Numbered from the stretch's first letter, positions 27,325-37,273 are shown. The stretch: DNA of 64,000 bases from Halomonas sp. YLGW01 (GCF_014840935.1 NZ_CP062005.1:3348001-3412000); one strand, 5' to 3'. Notes: generated by a model not told the origin, from the letters alone. Made by a program: numbers and translations.

Positions 27325-28200
27325 TCAGCGCGTCGTCACGGGCAGGAAACCGCCGGCCTCCAGCACCTGAGCATAGCCCTCGCGATAGCTCGGATAGTGG
27401 AAGACATAACCGGAGGCGAGCAGGCGGGCGTTGCTGCAGCGCTTGCTGGCCCGACGGCGCAGCGGCGACTGGATGACCTGAGTGGACTCGACCTTGAGCT
27501 TGGCGGCGAGCCAGGTCATCACCTCGTGCAGCGGCGCCGGCTCGCAGTCGGTGGCCAGATACAGCGGCTCCACCGGCGCCTCATCCAGCACGCGCTGAAT
27601 CAGGTGTGCGAGCACCCCGGCACAGTCGTCCCGATGGATACGGTTGGAGTACATGGGAGGGTTGGCGGCGGCGATACGCCCCTCGCCGGCCTGACGGATC
27701 AGCCGATCACGACCCGGGCCGTAGATGCCCGAGAAGCGCACCACGGTGCCCGGCAAGGCATCATCGATCAGCGCCTGCTCGGCCTCCTGCATCAGTTGGC
27801 CGGAGAAGCCGCTGGGCTCGATGGGACTGTCCTCGTCGACCTCCTCGCCCTCGCGCTGCGCGTAGACGCTGGTGGAGGACACGAAGAAGACATGGCGCGG
27901 CGGGGTCGACCGACCGGCAAACTCATCAAGCACCGCCTTGAGGCCGGCCGGATAGGCGGCGCGGTAGGCGTCTTCCTCGAAGCGGTCGGCGCTCAGCACA
28001 TAGACCAGAATATCGGCATCGGGCAGTTCACTCGCCGCGCCTTCGCCATGAATGTCTAGGGACAGCGGCTCGATACCGCTGCCCTCGAGTTGCTGGGCCT
28101 GGCGGCGAACGCCCACTACCCGCTGGCCCGCCTCGATCAGACGCTTGCCCAGGGTCGTGCCGATGTCACCACAGCCGATAATCAGTGTCGTCTTCTTCAC
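27325..28200 (-). CDS. NAD(P)-dependent epimerase/dehydratase-family protein (YeeZ-like)
   Basis: 291 aa from GTG 28200, preceded by AGGGAAAAG; the frame remains open to 28281, but that would overlap the oxyR start. Rossmann motif LIIGCGDIGTTLGKRL near the N-terminus, VSSTSVYAQREGEEVDEDSP in the Ser/Tyr position and RFSGIYGPGRDRLI. Extended SDR of the YeeZ kind, function not established. Divergent from oxyR (79 bp), convergent with pagL. Confidence 0.82.
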   Translation of the reverse strand: MKKTTLIIGCGDIGTTLGKRLIEAGQRVVGVRRQAQQLEGSGIEPLSLDIHGEGAASELPDADILVYVLSADRFEEDAYRAAYPAGLKAVLDEFAGRSTPPRHVFFVSSTSVYAQREGEEVDEDSPIEPSGFSGQLMQEAEQALIDDALPGTVVRFSGIYGPGRDRLIRQAGEGRIAAANPPMYSNRIHRDDCAGVLAHLIQRVLDEAPVEPLYLATDCEPAPLHEVMTWLAAKLKVESTQVIQSPLRRRASKRCSNARLLASGYVFHYPSYREGYAQVLEAGGFLPVTTR

Positions 28201-28279
28201 CTTTTCCCTGCCCCTTGATAAAAAGTAGCTATCAGAACCATCCTGTTCATTTACTGCGAGAGCGCCGCCAGGCATCACC

Positions 28280-29200
28280 ATGACTCTAACAGAACTCCGC
28301 TACATCGTAACCTTGGCCCAGGAGCGTCATTTCGGTCGCGCCGCCGAGCGCTGCTTCGTCTCTCAGCCGACCCTGTCGGTGGCGGTCAAGAAGCTCGAGG
28401 AGGAGCTCGGGGTAGCCTTGTTCGAGCGCTCCAAGTCCACGGTACAGGTCACGCCCCTAGGCGAGCAGATCGTCGAGCAGGCCCAGCGGGTGCTCGAGCA
28501 GTCGAGCGTGATCCGCGAGCTGGCCAATGCCGGCAAGGACCAGCTGGCGAGCCCCCTGCGCATCGGCGCCATCTACACCATCGGCCCCTACCTGTTCCCC
28601 TACCTGATCCCGGAACTGACCCGCACCGCACCACAGATGTCGCTCTACATCGAGGAAGGCTTCACCGCCGACCTGCGGCGCAAGCTGAGAAGCGGCGAAC
28701 TCGATGCGATCATCGTCGCGCTGCCCTTCACCGAGACCGACGTGCTGACCAAGCCAGTCTACGATGAGGAATTCGAGGTGCTGCTGCCCGCCGATCACCC
28801 CTGGACCGCCCGGGAGGCCATCGCCAAGGAGGACCTGCTCAAGGAGCGGCTGCTGCTGCTAGGCGAGGGCCACTGCTTCCGGGATCAGATCCTCGAGGCC
28901 TGCCCGGCGATCAGCGCCAAGCTCAACAGCCCCAACAATACCCTGACCGCCGAAGGGGGGTCGCTTGAGACCATCCGCCACATGGTGGCCTCCAAGCTCG
29001 GCATCACGGTGCTGCCCCATTCGGCGATCGGCACCGGCCACTACGAGGCCGGCGTGCTCACGGCCCGGCCCTTCGCCAGCGACGTGCCTTCGCGCACCGT
29101 GGCGATCGCCTGGCGCGCCAGCTTCCCACGGCCCAAGGCCATCGACACCCTCACCGAGGCCATCCGGCGCTGCCGGACCCGCCAGCTCGAGGCCACATGA
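28280..29200 (+). CDS. oxyR: Hydrogen peroxide-sensing regulator OxyR
   Basis: 306 aa LysR-type regulator. The HTH is in the first ~60 residues (RHFGRAAERCFVSQPTLSVAVKKLEEELG). The redox pair Cys199 and Cys208 in GEGHCFRDQILEAC falls at exactly the E. coli numbering. Oxidation to a disulfide turns on catalase and peroxidase genes. Overlaps recG by an ATGA, the same oxyR-recG order as in Pseudomonas. Confidence 0.96.
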   Translation: MTLTELRYIVTLAQERHFGRAAERCFVSQPTLSVAVKKLEEELGVALFERSKSTVQVTPLGEQIVEQAQRVLEQSSVIRELANAGKDQLASPLRIGAIYTIGPYLFPYLIPELTRTAPQMSLYIEEGFTADLRRKLRSGELDAIIVALPFTETDVLTKPVYDEEFEVLLPADHPWTAREAIAKEDLLKERLLLLGEGHCFRDQILEACPAISAKLNSPNNTLTAEGGSLETIRHMVASKLGITVLPHSAIGTGHYEAGVLTARPFASDVPSRTVAIAWRASFPRPKAIDTLTEAIRRCRTRQLEAT

Positions 29201-31278
29201 GCGACCTGACTCAGGACGTCAGTGCCCTCAAGGGGGTCGGCGAGGCCCTCGCCGGCAAGCTTGGCCGGCTCGGGGTGGCGAGCATCGCCGACCTGCTCTT
29301 TCATCTGCCGCTGCGCTACCAGGACCGCACTCGGGTGACCCCCATCGGCACCCTACGCGCCGGCCACGAGGCGGTGGTGCAGGGCGAGGTGGCGGCCTGC
29401 GACGTGATCAAGGGCCGCCGGCGCAGCCTGCTGGTACGCCTCACCGATGGCTCCGGCATCCTGAGCCTGCGCTTCTTCCACTTCTCGCCGACCCAGCAGC
29501 AGCAGTTCCAGCCCGGCACCCGGGTGCACGCCTTCGGGGAGGCCCGCGCCGGTGCCACCGGGCTCGAGATCTATCACCCGGAATATCGCCTGCTCAAGGC
29601 CGGTGAGGCGGTGGTCGACGAGCACCTGACGCCGCTCTACCCCGCCACCGAGGGCCTCAACCAGGCGCGGCTGCGCGGCCTGATCGATCAGGCCATGCGA
29701 CTGCTAGACGAGGCCCCGGCGGCCCTGCCGGACTGGATTCCCGCCGGCCTTCGCGAGCGCTTCCGACTGCCCGAGCTGCACGCCGCGCTGAATTATCTGC
29801 ACCACCCGCCTCCGGAGGCCGACCTGGAGCAGTTGAAGGCGGGCACCCACGCGACTCAGCGCCGCCTGGCGCTCGAGGAGCTGCTGGCTCATCAGCTCAG
29901 CCTGCGCCTGGTGCGCCAGCGCATTCAGGCCGATGGCGCCCCGCCGCTGCCCTCCGGCCGCGGCCTGCAGGCGCGCTTCGTCTCGAAGCTGCCGTTTTCG
30001 CTGACCGGCGCCCAGCGTCGGGTGCTCGACGAGATCGGCCTGGACCTCGAACGCCCGCAGCCGATGCTGCGCCTGGTGCAGGGCGACGTGGGCTCGGGCA
30101 AGACGGTAGTGGCGGCGATGGCGGCGCTCACCGCCATCGCCGGCGGCTGTCAGGTGGCCATGATGGCGCCCACCGAGCTGCTCGCCGAACAGCACTACCG
30201 CACCTTTCGCGACTGGCTCGAACCGCTCGGCATCGAGGTGGCCTGGCTCGCCGGCAAGCTCAAGGGCAAGGCGCGGCTCGATACCAAGGCGGCGCTGGCC
30301 GACGGCCGCGTGCAGCTGGTGGTAGGCACCCACGCGCTCTTCCAGGCCGACGTGCACTTCCAGTGCCTGGGGCTCGCCATCATCGACGAGCAGCACCGCT
30401 TCGGCGTCCACCAGCGCCTGGCGCTGCGCGAGAAGGGCGAGGCCGCCGGCCTGACGCCCCACCAGCTGGTGATGACCGCCACCCCGATCCCCCGCACCCT
30501 GGCGATGAGCGCCTATGCGGACCTGGACGTCTCGGTGATCGACGAGCTGCCGCCGGGACGCACTCCCGTGCAGACCGTGGCGGTGCCCGACGAGCGCCGT
30601 CCCGAGGTGGTCGCGCGCATCGAGCGGGCCTGCGCCGAGGGCCGCCAGGCCTACTGGGTCTGCACCCTGATCGAGGAATCCGAGGCCCTGCAGTGCCAGG
30701 CCGCCGAGGCCACCCACGAGAGCCTCACCGAGGCGCTGCCGGGACTCGCCATCGGGCTGGTGCACGGGCGCATGAAGGCCGGTGAGAAGGCCGAGGTGAT
30801 GGCGGCCTTCAAGGCCGGCGAACTGGATCTGCTGATCGCCACCACCGTGATCGAGGTCGGTGTCGACGTGCCCAACGCCAGCCTGATGATCATCGAGAAC
30901 CCGGAGCGGCTGGGCCTCTCGCAGCTCCATCAGCTGCGCGGCCGGGTCGGGCGTGGCGCCACCGAGAGCTTCTGCGTGCTGCTCTACCACCCGCCGCTGT
31001 CGGCGCACTCCCGGGAGCGCCTGGGGGTCATGCGCGAGACCTCGGACGGCTTTCGCATCGCCGAGAAGGACCTGGAGCTGCGCGGCCCCGGCGAGGTATT
31101 GGGCACCCGCCAGACGGGGCTCGCGGCGATGAAGATCGCCGACCTGGAGCGCGACCGGGACCTGCTAGAGCGGGTCGGCCCGCTGGCCCGGGCACTGCTC
31201 GCGGAATCACCGGCATCCAGCGCCCCCTTGATCCGGCGCTGGCTCGGCGAGGAAGCCGGCCGCTACGGCCAGGTCTGA
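29197..31278 (+). CDS. recG: ATP-dependent DNA helicase RecG
   Basis: 693 aa. N-terminal wedge/OB domain (LKGVGEALAGKLGRLGV, RYQDRTRVTPIG), Walker A GDVGSGKTVVA, DEQH box IIDEQHRFGV, and C-terminal motifs GVDVPNASLMIIENPERLGLSQLHQLRGRVGRG. Remodels stalled forks and Holliday junctions. Translationally coupled to oxyR. Confidence 0.97.
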   Translation: MSDLTQDVSALKGVGEALAGKLGRLGVASIADLLFHLPLRYQDRTRVTPIGTLRAGHEAVVQGEVAACDVIKGRRRSLLVRLTDGSGILSLRFFHFSPTQQQQFQPGTRVHAFGEARAGATGLEIYHPEYRLLKAGEAVVDEHLTPLYPATEGLNQARLRGLIDQAMRLLDEAPAALPDWIPAGLRERFRLPELHAALNYLHHPPPEADLEQLKAGTHATQRRLALEELLAHQLSLRLVRQRIQADGAPPLPSGRGLQARFVSKLPFSLTGAQRRVLDEIGLDLERPQPMLRLVQGDVGSGKTVVAAMAALTAIAGGCQVAMMAPTELLAEQHYRTFRDWLEPLGIEVAWLAGKLKGKARLDTKAALADGRVQLVVGTHALFQADVHFQCLGLAIIDEQHRFGVHQRLALREKGEAAGLTPHQLVMTATPIPRTLAMSAYADLDVSVIDELPPGRTPVQTVAVPDERRPEVVARIERACAEGRQAYWVCTLIEESEALQCQAAEATHESLTEALPGLAIGLVHGRMKAGEKAEVMAAFKAGELDLLIATTVIEVGVDVPNASLMIIENPERLGLSQLHQLRGRVGRGATESFCVLLYHPPLSAHSRERLGVMRETSDGFRIAEKDLELRGPGEVLGTRQTGLAAMKIADLERDRDLLERVGPLARALLAESPASSAPLIRRWLGEEAGRYGQV

Positions 31279-31388
31279 TACGGACAGAGCTGATCGAAGA
31301 AGACCGATAAGGGGGAGGACCGCTTGAAAAGCCCCCCGTTAAAGCGAGGGCCGATGGAGAGAAAGAAGGGAAAGAAAGAAGCGAGCCG

Positions 31389-31745
31389 TCACAGCCGACC
31401 GAGCAGCCGCTGCAGCCTGGTCAGATCACCGCTGTCGCCGACCAGGCGCAGCGAGCCGGCCATCAGCCCCTCGCGGAAGGCACGTTGAGTGGGCTTGCGC
31501 AGTATCCTGACGGCCGTGGCCGCATCCTCGAAGCGTAGCTCGAGATCGAGATCCACCGGCAGGCCGGGCCCGGTGGTGATGCTGGCGGGGCTCATCCGGT
31601 AATGGCGGGCGATGGCGAGATCCTCGGTGCCGATCCCCCAGTCCAGGTGGCCAAGCTCGGCCAGGGCCTCGCGGAAGGGCGCCTTGCGACGCCGGGCGCG
31701 CTTGAGCATCACGCTCAATAGCCAGAGCATCAGTCGAAGCGTCAT
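31389..31745 (-). CDS. Small conserved hypothetical protein, possibly SCP2-like
   Basis: 118 aa from ATG 31745, with GAGAG at a good distance (Met two codons earlier is possible). Very basic N-terminus (MLKRARRRKAPFREALAEL), then a part with ITTGPGLPVDLDLELRFED and KPTQRAFREGLMAGSLRLVGDSG that recalls the sterol-carrier/SCP2-like lipid-binding domain. No signal peptide. It is downstream of hup on the same strand, separated by a hairpin. I do not know its function. Confidence 0.6.
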   Translation of the reverse strand: MTLRLMLWLLSVMLKRARRRKAPFREALAELGHLDWGIGTEDLAIARHYRMSPASITTGPGLPVDLDLELRFEDAATAVRILRKPTQRAFREGLMAGSLRLVGDSGDLTRLQRLLGRL

Positions 31746-31768
31746 GGGCATCTCTCGGGAAGGGACAT

Positions 31769-31801
31769 CGCCCCACCGGTCGCGGCGCGACCGGTGGGGC
31801 G
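31769..31801 (-). terminator. Strong hairpin downstream of the HU gene
   Basis: 15-bp perfect stem CGCCCCACCGGTCGC/GCGACCGGTGGGGCG with GGC loop, 24 bp after the HU stop and directly before the small hypothetical gene. The tail ATGTCCC lacks a T-run, so it could be an attenuating or mRNA-stabilising hairpin. Confidence 0.65.
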
Positions 31802-31825
31802 CATCACGTCGGCGCGGGGCCGCGC

Positions 31826-32101
31826 CTACTTGGTGACAGCGTCTTTCAGGGCCTTGCCGGGCTTGAAGGCCACGGTCTTGCTGGCGGGGATGGTCAGCGC
31901 CTGACCGGTCTGGGGGTTCTTGCCGGTGCGGGCGGCGCGCTCGCGAACGGTAAAGGAGCCGAAGCCGATCAGGGACACGTCCTGGCCCTTGGCGACACTG
32001 CCGGTGATCTCGTCGAGAATGACGTTGAGTACCTGGCTGGCCTTGTCCTTGGACAGGTCGGCACGCTCGGCGATGGCCGAGGCGAGTTCTGGTTTGCGCA
32101 T
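31826..32101 (-). CDS. HU-family DNA-binding protein
   Basis: 91 aa histone-like protein. Begins MRKPELASAIAERADLSKDKA and carries the DNA-arm signature GFGSFTVRERAARTGKNPQTG followed by IPASKTVAFKPGKALKDAV. Acts as a dimer that bends DNA. Located between recG and the rubredoxin reductase as in Pseudomonas (HupN position). Confidence 0.94.
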   Translation of the reverse strand: MRKPELASAIAERADLSKDKASQVLNVILDEITGSVAKGQDVSLIGFGSFTVRERAARTGKNPQTGQALTIPASKTVAFKPGKALKDAVTK

Positions 32102-32253
32102 GTAGCCCTCCTGGTGGTGCGGTTCAAGGCGGCATCCGCCGCCCCACGTTGTGATGAGGCCGGTTTCTGGTGGAATCGGAGATGGACGAGACCCAGCCGG
32201 TGATTGGCCAAGATGCCGAGGGGATCGAGATCACCGCGACACCATCAACCACC

Positions 32254-33414
32254 CTAGATTAGCAACGCCGGGGCGGCTCGTGCCAGTTCGACTTTCCGAC
32301 GCACGCAGGCACCTGTCAACGCAAATCCCACCAGGCGTCCCTCGTCATCCTCCGCCAGGGCGCTCCAGTCACGCTCCTCGCCCTCGATGCGCCAGCGGGC
32401 CGGCGCCTGGCGCGGCGGCAGCGCCACCACCGGCAACAGCGGGGTCTTGACCAGCACCGGCCAAGGGCCGTAAGCCACCGGCGTCGGGGTGCCTGTAAGG
32501 GTGGCCGCCAGAGCCTTGGCACCGGCCTGCAGGGGCTGCACGTACATGGCATTGACGCCATCGACACAGGCCACGTCCCCCAGCGCATGGATGCCCGGCG
32601 CCGAGGTGGCCAGGTAACGATCGGTGTGGATGCCCTCGGGCCCCACAGCCAGGCCCGCGGCCTCGGCGAGTGCCGTGCGTGGCGAAAGGCCGGTGGCCAC
32701 CAGCACCAGGTCCGCCTCGAGCCCCCGGCCATCGTCGAGGGCCAGCGCCACCCCATCGCCGTCCTCGCCCAGCGCCGCCAGGGTGCGACCACTCTCCAGG
32801 GCGATGCCGGCCTCCCGGAAGGCCGCTCCCAACGCCGCACCCAGGGGCTCGGGCAGCAGCCGCGCCAGCGGCGTCGGCTCCGGGGCGATCAGGGTCACGC
32901 CATGACCGCCGGCGACCAGGTCATTGGCATACTCGCAGCCCACCAGGCCGCTGCCGATGATCGCCACCCGCGCCGGGCGGCCGAGCCCCTCGAGGGCCGA
33001 GTGAAAGGTGCGATAGTCGTCGAGGTCGTTGATGGTGAAGACCCGGCCGGCCAGCGTCGAGGGGATCGCGAAGGGCATCGCCGGTGCCGCCCCGGTGGCC
33101 AGCACCAGCTCGCCATAGGGCAGCGTCTCGGCACCGATCGCCAGGGTACGCGCCTCGGGGTCGAGGCCGGTGACCCGGGTATGGGTGCGCACCACGGCAC
33201 CGAGGCCCTCGGCCAGCGCCAGCGCCGAGCGGCTGGCCAGCCGCTCCGGCGGCAGGCCCTTGGCGAAGCCGGTGGAGAGCAGCGGCTTGGAATAGTCGTC
33301 GCCGCTGTCGGCGGTGATCAGGGTAATCGATCGCGCGGCATCTCGGGCGCGTACCTGCCGGGCCAGCTGGATGCCGGCCATGCCGGTGCCGAGGATGGTC
33401 AAGGGTGCGGTCAT
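32254..33414 (-). CDS. FAD/NAD-dependent rubredoxin reductase-like oxidoreductase
   Basis: 386 aa. FAD motif LTILGTGMAGIQLARQ at the N-terminus, NAD motif VAIIGSGLVGCEYANDL in the middle, FAD-closing block HALGDVACVDGVNAMYVQPLQ. Start ATG 33414 fits family alignments; ATG 33438 has a somewhat better ribosome site. It matches the Pseudomonas rubredoxin-NAD reductase gene by position (between HU and ubiC), but the rubredoxin genes that sit there in Pseudomonas are absent from this window, so its electron acceptor is unclear. Confidence 0.85.
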   Translation of the reverse strand: MTAPLTILGTGMAGIQLARQVRARDAARSITLITADSGDDYSKPLLSTGFAKGLPPERLASRSALALAEGLGAVVRTHTRVTGLDPEARTLAIGAETLPYGELVLATGAAPAMPFAIPSTLAGRVFTINDLDDYRTFHSALEGLGRPARVAIIGSGLVGCEYANDLVAGGHGVTLIAPEPTPLARLLPEPLGAALGAAFREAGIALESGRTLAALGEDGDGVALALDDGRGLEADLVLVATGLSPRTALAEAAGLAVGPEGIHTDRYLATSAPGIHALGDVACVDGVNAMYVQPLQAGAKALAATLTGTPTPVAYGPWPVLVKTPLLPVVALPPRQAPARWRIEGEERDWSALAEDDEGRLVGFALTGACVRRKVELARAAPALLI

Positions 33415-33488
33415 GGGGAGTCCGACGGCCAATAACATGAAGGCCTCATGGTACACTATGCGCCCCGAACTTGGCCTGGAGGCGCCCG

Positions 33489-34043
33489 GTGCGCGATCAC
33501 CCGACATCTCCCCGACGCATCGCCCACTGGCGGCGCTGGCATCCCGCCTCCGCGACCCGGCCGGCGATGAGCCCCGCCTGGTGGGGCTGGGTCGCCAGCC
33601 GCGACTCCCTGACCGCGCGGCTGATCGCCGCCGCGGATGGCCGGCCCTTCCGGGTGCACCTGATCGACCAGCGCATCGGCCGTCCCGGACGCGACGAGGC
33701 GCAGGCACTGGGCCTCGCGCCGCGCCGGCATGCCTGGCTGCGAGAGGTGGCGCTGTGCGTCGAGGAGCGGCCCTGGGTGCTGGCCCGCTCGGTGGCACCC
33801 CTCGAGAGCCTCCACGGCCAGCGCCTGGACCGGCTCGGCGAGCGCTCCCTGGGCCACTGGCTGTTCCGCCAGCCGGACCTCGAACGCGGCCCCATCGAGA
33901 TCAGCCGCGACGCGGCGGCCTTCCACCCGGGACGCGGCCCCTGGGGGCGCCGCTCGGTGCTGCGCTACGGGCGCTTCGCGGTGCTGGTGCAGGAGTTCTT
34001 CCTCGATACCATGGCCGCCGATCAGGGCCTGCCGCCCCGCTAG
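33489..34043 (+). CDS. ubiC: Chorismate pyruvate-lyase
   Basis: 184 aa from GTG 33489, which has GGAGG 7 nt upstream (a TTG at 33471 is less likely). Motifs: [10 protein letters not shown] with the active-site Arg, and LVQEFFLD with the Glu that binds 4-hydroxybenzoate. Makes 4-hydroxybenzoate from chorismate, the first step of ubiquinone synthesis. Followed after 61 bp by ubiA. UbiC diverges strongly, so the call leans partly on synteny. Confidence 0.9.
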   Translation: MRDHPTSPRRIAHWRRWHPASATRPAMSPAWWGWVASRDSLTARLIAAADGRPFRVHLIDQRIGRPGRDEAQALGLAPRRHAWLREVALCVEERPWVLARSVAPLESLHGQRLDRLGERSLGHWLFRQPDLERGPIEISRDAAAFHPGRGPWGRRSVLRYGRFAVLVQEFFLDTMAADQGLPPR

Positions 34044-34104
34044 CCGGGCCGGCAGGCGAGGACCGCCCCATGACCGAACCTGGAGAGCCCACTTGGAGAC
34101 CAAG

Positions 34105-34989
34105 ATGGATCACGCCGAGCGCCCCCGCGGCCTGGCCCGCCTGCCCGACTTCCTGGCGCTGATGCGCCTCGATCGCCCGATAGGCACCTGGCTATTGATG
34201 TGGCCGACCCTGTGGGCCCTGTGGCTCGCCGCCGAGGGTCCGCCCGAACGCGGGCTGCTGCTGATCTTCGTTGCCGGGGTCTACCTGATGCGCGCCGCGG
34301 GCTGCGTGGTCAACGACTACGCCGACCGTCACCTGGATGGCCACGTCAAGCGCACCAAGGCGCGCCCGCTGGCCACCGGGCGCATCACCGAACGCGAAGC
34401 CAAGACGCTGTTCGCGACCCTGGTCGTGGCCGCCTTCGTGCTGGTGTGCTTCACCAACGGCCTGACGGTGCTGCTGTCGGTGGCCGCCGTGGCCCTGGCT
34501 GCCGTCTACCCCTTCATGAAGCGCTACACCCACCTGCCCCAGGTGGTGCTAGGGGCCGCCTTCTCGATGGCCATCCCGATGGCCTTCTCGGCGGTGACCG
34601 GCGCAGTGCCCCTCGAGGCCTGGCTGCTGTTCGCGGCCAACCTGGCCTGGACGGTGGCCTACGACACCGAATATGCCATGGTCGACCGGGACGACGATCT
34701 GAAGATCGGCATCAAGTCCACGGCGGTGCTGTTCGGCCGCGCCGACCGGGTCATGATCGGGCTGCTGCAGCTCTTAACTCTGGCGCTGCTGGGCCTGGTC
34801 GGGGCCCGCCTGGGCCTCGGTGGCTTCTTCTGGCTGGGACTGGGTGCCATGGCGGCGATCTTCGTCTACCAGCACAGCCTGATCAGAGGCCGCGACCGGA
34901 TGCCCTGCTTCCAGGCCTTCCTCAACAATCACTGGGCGGGGCTGGTCCTCTTCGCGGGCCTGGCGCTGTCGCTATGGCCATCGCCCTGA
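34105..34989 (+). CDS. ubiA: 4-hydroxybenzoate octaprenyltransferase
   Basis: 294 aa from ATG 34105 (TTGGAGA upstream). Nine membrane helices expected. First Asp-rich motif [23 protein letters not shown] and second [21 protein letters not shown] bind Mg-prenyl diphosphate. Prenylates 4-hydroxybenzoate in ubiquinone synthesis, using the UbiC product. Confidence 0.96.
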   Translation: MDHAERPRGLARLPDFLALMRLDRPIGTWLLMWPTLWALWLAAEGPPERGLLLIFVAGVYLMRAAGCVVNDYADRHLDGHVKRTKARPLATGRITEREAKTLFATLVVAAFVLVCFTNGLTVLLSVAAVALAAVYPFMKRYTHLPQVVLGAAFSMAIPMAFSAVTGAVPLEAWLLFAANLAWTVAYDTEYAMVDRDDDLKIGIKSTAVLFGRADRVMIGLLQLLTLALLGLVGARLGLGGFFWLGLGAMAAIFVYQHSLIRGRDRMPCFQAFLNNHWAGLVLFAGLALSLWPSP

Positions 34990-35086
34990 GCCGACTCTAT
35001 CGCTTCTGACGCTGGATAACCGGCGCGTGCCCGCCATGACGGGACGTGGCGGCACGCCCTGGGTCAGCGACCTTGGTATGAGCCCC

Positions 35087-35137
35087 CTGTCATGGCAATG
35101 TCATGTTAGCGTGGTGCAATCGTCATCATCTTGTCAT
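35087..35137 (+). promoter_or_regulatory. Two Pho boxes upstream of phoB
   Basis: TGTCAT-type half-sites recur with an exact 11-bp period: CTGTCAT 35087, ATGTCAT 35098, (none at 35109), TCGTCAT 35120 and TTGTCAT 35131. Each pair has the 7-4-7 layout of PhoB operators. They end 21 bp before the phoB ATG, indicating autoregulation of phoBR under phosphate starvation. Confidence 0.82.
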
Positions 35138-35158
35138 TGTCCTTGCGAGGCCAGCCAG

Positions 35159-35848
35159 ATGAGCACCAAGACCGTCCTGATCGTCGATGACGAAGCCGCC
35201 ATTCGCGAGATGATCGCCATTGCCCTGGAGATGGCCGACTACCGGGTCCTCGAGGCCGACAATGCCCAGACCGCCCATGCCATGGTGGTCGACCATCAGC
35301 CCGACCTGCTGGTCCTCGACTGGATGATGCCCGGCACCAGCGGCATCGAGCTGGCCAGGCGCCTGAAGCGCGACGAGGCCACCGCCGAACTGCCAATCAT
35401 CCTGCTCACCGCCAAGGGCGAGGAGGACAACAAGATCCAGGGCCTCGAGGCCGGGGCGGATGACTACATCACCAAGCCCTTCTCGCCCCGGGAGCTGGTG
35501 GCCAGGCTCAAGGCGGTGCTGCGCCGCGCCACCCCCAGGGGCGTCGAGCAGGTCGTCGAGATCGAAGGGCTGATGCTCGACCCCGCCAGCCACCGGGTCA
35601 GCACCCATGGCGCCCCGCTGGAGATCGGTCCCACCGAGTATCGCCTGCTGCAGTTCTTCATGACCCACCCGGAGCGCGCCTACACCCGCAGCCAGCTGCT
35701 GGATCAAGTGTGGGGCGGCAACGTCTATGTCGAGGAGCGCACCGTGGACGTGCATATCCGGCGCCTGCGCAAGGCGCTGGGCGAGGCCCATCAGCACCTG
35801 ATCCAGACCGTGCGCGGCACGGGCTATCGCTTCTCCGCCAAGGGCTGA
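35159..35848 (+). CDS. phoB: Phosphate regulon response regulator PhoB
   Basis: 229 aa. Receiver domain with acidic pocket Asp10/Asp11, phospho-acceptor Asp54 (LVLDWMMPG) and Lys in YITKPFSP; C-terminal winged helix (GPTEYRLLQFFMTHPERAYTRSQLLD, VDVHIRRLRKAL). Activates phosphate-starvation genes by binding Pho boxes, two of which lie just upstream. Seven bp before phoR. Confidence 0.97.
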   Translation: MSTKTVLIVDDEAAIREMIAIALEMADYRVLEADNAQTAHAMVVDHQPDLLVLDWMMPGTSGIELARRLKRDEATAELPIILLTAKGEEDNKIQGLEAGADDYITKPFSPRELVARLKAVLRRATPRGVEQVVEIEGLMLDPASHRVSTHGAPLEIGPTEYRLLQFFMTHPERAYTRSQLLDQVWGGNVYVEERTVDVHIRRLRKALGEAHQHLIQTVRGTGYRFSAKG

Positions 35849-35855
35849 CCCCACG

Positions 35856-37160
35856 ATGGACCTCTGGTTTCTGGAACTCCGACGCCTGGCCTGGCTGTGC
35901 ATCGTCCTGACCCTGTCGGGCCTGGTCTTCGGCGCCCCCGGCGTCGGCCTGGCGCTAGGACTCGGGATCTATCTGACCCTCCACCTGCGCCAGCTGCACG
36001 CCCTGCACCGCTGGCTGACCCGAATGCCCCAGAGCGAGCCGCCATCGGCAAGCGGCATCTGGGGCGCGATCTTCGATCGCCTGCACACCCACCAGAAGGC
36101 CCAGGCCAAGACTCAACAGCGCCTGCGCAACACCCTGCAGCGCATCCAGGATTCCTCGGAGGCCATGAGCGACAGCGTGGTAATGCTCGATCGCCGCGGC
36201 GACCTGGAGTGGTGGAACAGCTCGGCCGAGGCGATGCTGGGGCTGAGGCCCCCTCAGGACCGGGGCCAGCACATCACCAACCTGATCCGCGACCCGCGCT
36301 TCGTGGACTACTTCGATCGGCGGGCCTACCGGGAGCCGCTGACGCTGACCTCACCCATCGACGATCGCCGCGTCCTGCAGTTCCAGCTGACCCTCTATGG
36401 CGATGACGAACGCCTGCTGATGGCTCGCGATATCACTCGCCTGCACCGCCTGGAACAGATGCGCCGCGACTTCGTGGCCAACGTCTCCCACGAGCTGCGC
36501 ACCCCGCTGACGGTGCTGAGCGGCTACCTGGAGACCTATGCCGATCATGCCGAGCTGATGCCGCCGCGCCTGGCCAGGAGCCTTGGCCAGATGCAGGACC
36601 AGACCGCCCGGATGCAGAACCTAGTCGATGATCTCCTGATGCTGTCACGGCTGGAGATCGATCAGCCCAACCCGCACCGGGAGCGGGTTTCCCTGCCCCC
36701 GCTGCTGGACACGATTCGCCGGGACGCGCTGGCGCTGTCAGACGGGCGCCATCGGGTCAGCATCGCCGTCGAGTCGGATCGCGCCCTGCTGGGGGATCCC
36801 AAGGAGCTACGCAGCGCCATCTCCAACCTGACCTTCAACGCCGTGCGCTACAGCGGCGAGGGCTGCCAGATCGTGCTGCGCTGGCGCGACCACCCGGCCG
36901 GCGCGGCCCTGGAGGTCGAGGACGACGGCGAGGGCATCGATCCCGTGCATATTCCGCGTCTCACCGAGCGGTTCTACCGGGTCGACAAGGGCCGCAGCAC
37001 CGAAACCGGCGGCACCGGCCTGGGCCTCGCCATCGTCAAGCACGTGCTGCTGCGCCACGATGCCCGTCTGGAGATTGCCTCCTACCCCGGCCAAGGGGCC
37101 CTGTTCCGCTGCGTCTTCCCCACCCAGCGCCTGACCGAGGATCAGGCCGCACTGGCCTGA
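35856..37160 (+). CDS. phoR: Phosphate regulon sensor kinase PhoR
   Basis: 434 aa. Two N-terminal membrane helices (about 12-25 and 28-44), PAS domain (about 95-195), HisKA with His212 in NVSHELRTPLTV, and HATPase with SNLTFNAVRYSGEG and GGTGLGLAIVKHV. No large periplasmic sensor, as usual for PhoR, which senses Pi through the Pst transporter and PhoU. Operon with phoB. Confidence 0.96.
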   Translation: MDLWFLELRRLAWLCIVLTLSGLVFGAPGVGLALGLGIYLTLHLRQLHALHRWLTRMPQSEPPSASGIWGAIFDRLHTHQKAQAKTQQRLRNTLQRIQDSSEAMSDSVVMLDRRGDLEWWNSSAEAMLGLRPPQDRGQHITNLIRDPRFVDYFDRRAYREPLTLTSPIDDRRVLQFQLTLYGDDERLLMARDITRLHRLEQMRRDFVANVSHELRTPLTVLSGYLETYADHAELMPPRLARSLGQMQDQTARMQNLVDDLLMLSRLEIDQPNPHRERVSLPPLLDTIRRDALALSDGRHRVSIAVESDRALLGDPKELRSAISNLTFNAVRYSGEGCQIVLRWRDHPAGAALEVEDDGEGIDPVHIPRLTERFYRVDKGRSTETGGTGLGLAIVKHVLLRHDARLEIASYPGQGALFRCVFPTQRLTEDQAALA

Positions 37161-37273
37161 CGCGCGCCCGAGGCCCTGGCACCTTCCGCCCTGGAAGGTG
37201 TCTCGTGGCAGAGCGTTCGTTGAGACGCACTTTCCAATAGGCACCTCCTGAAACGTACTGGCTTGAAACGAAA

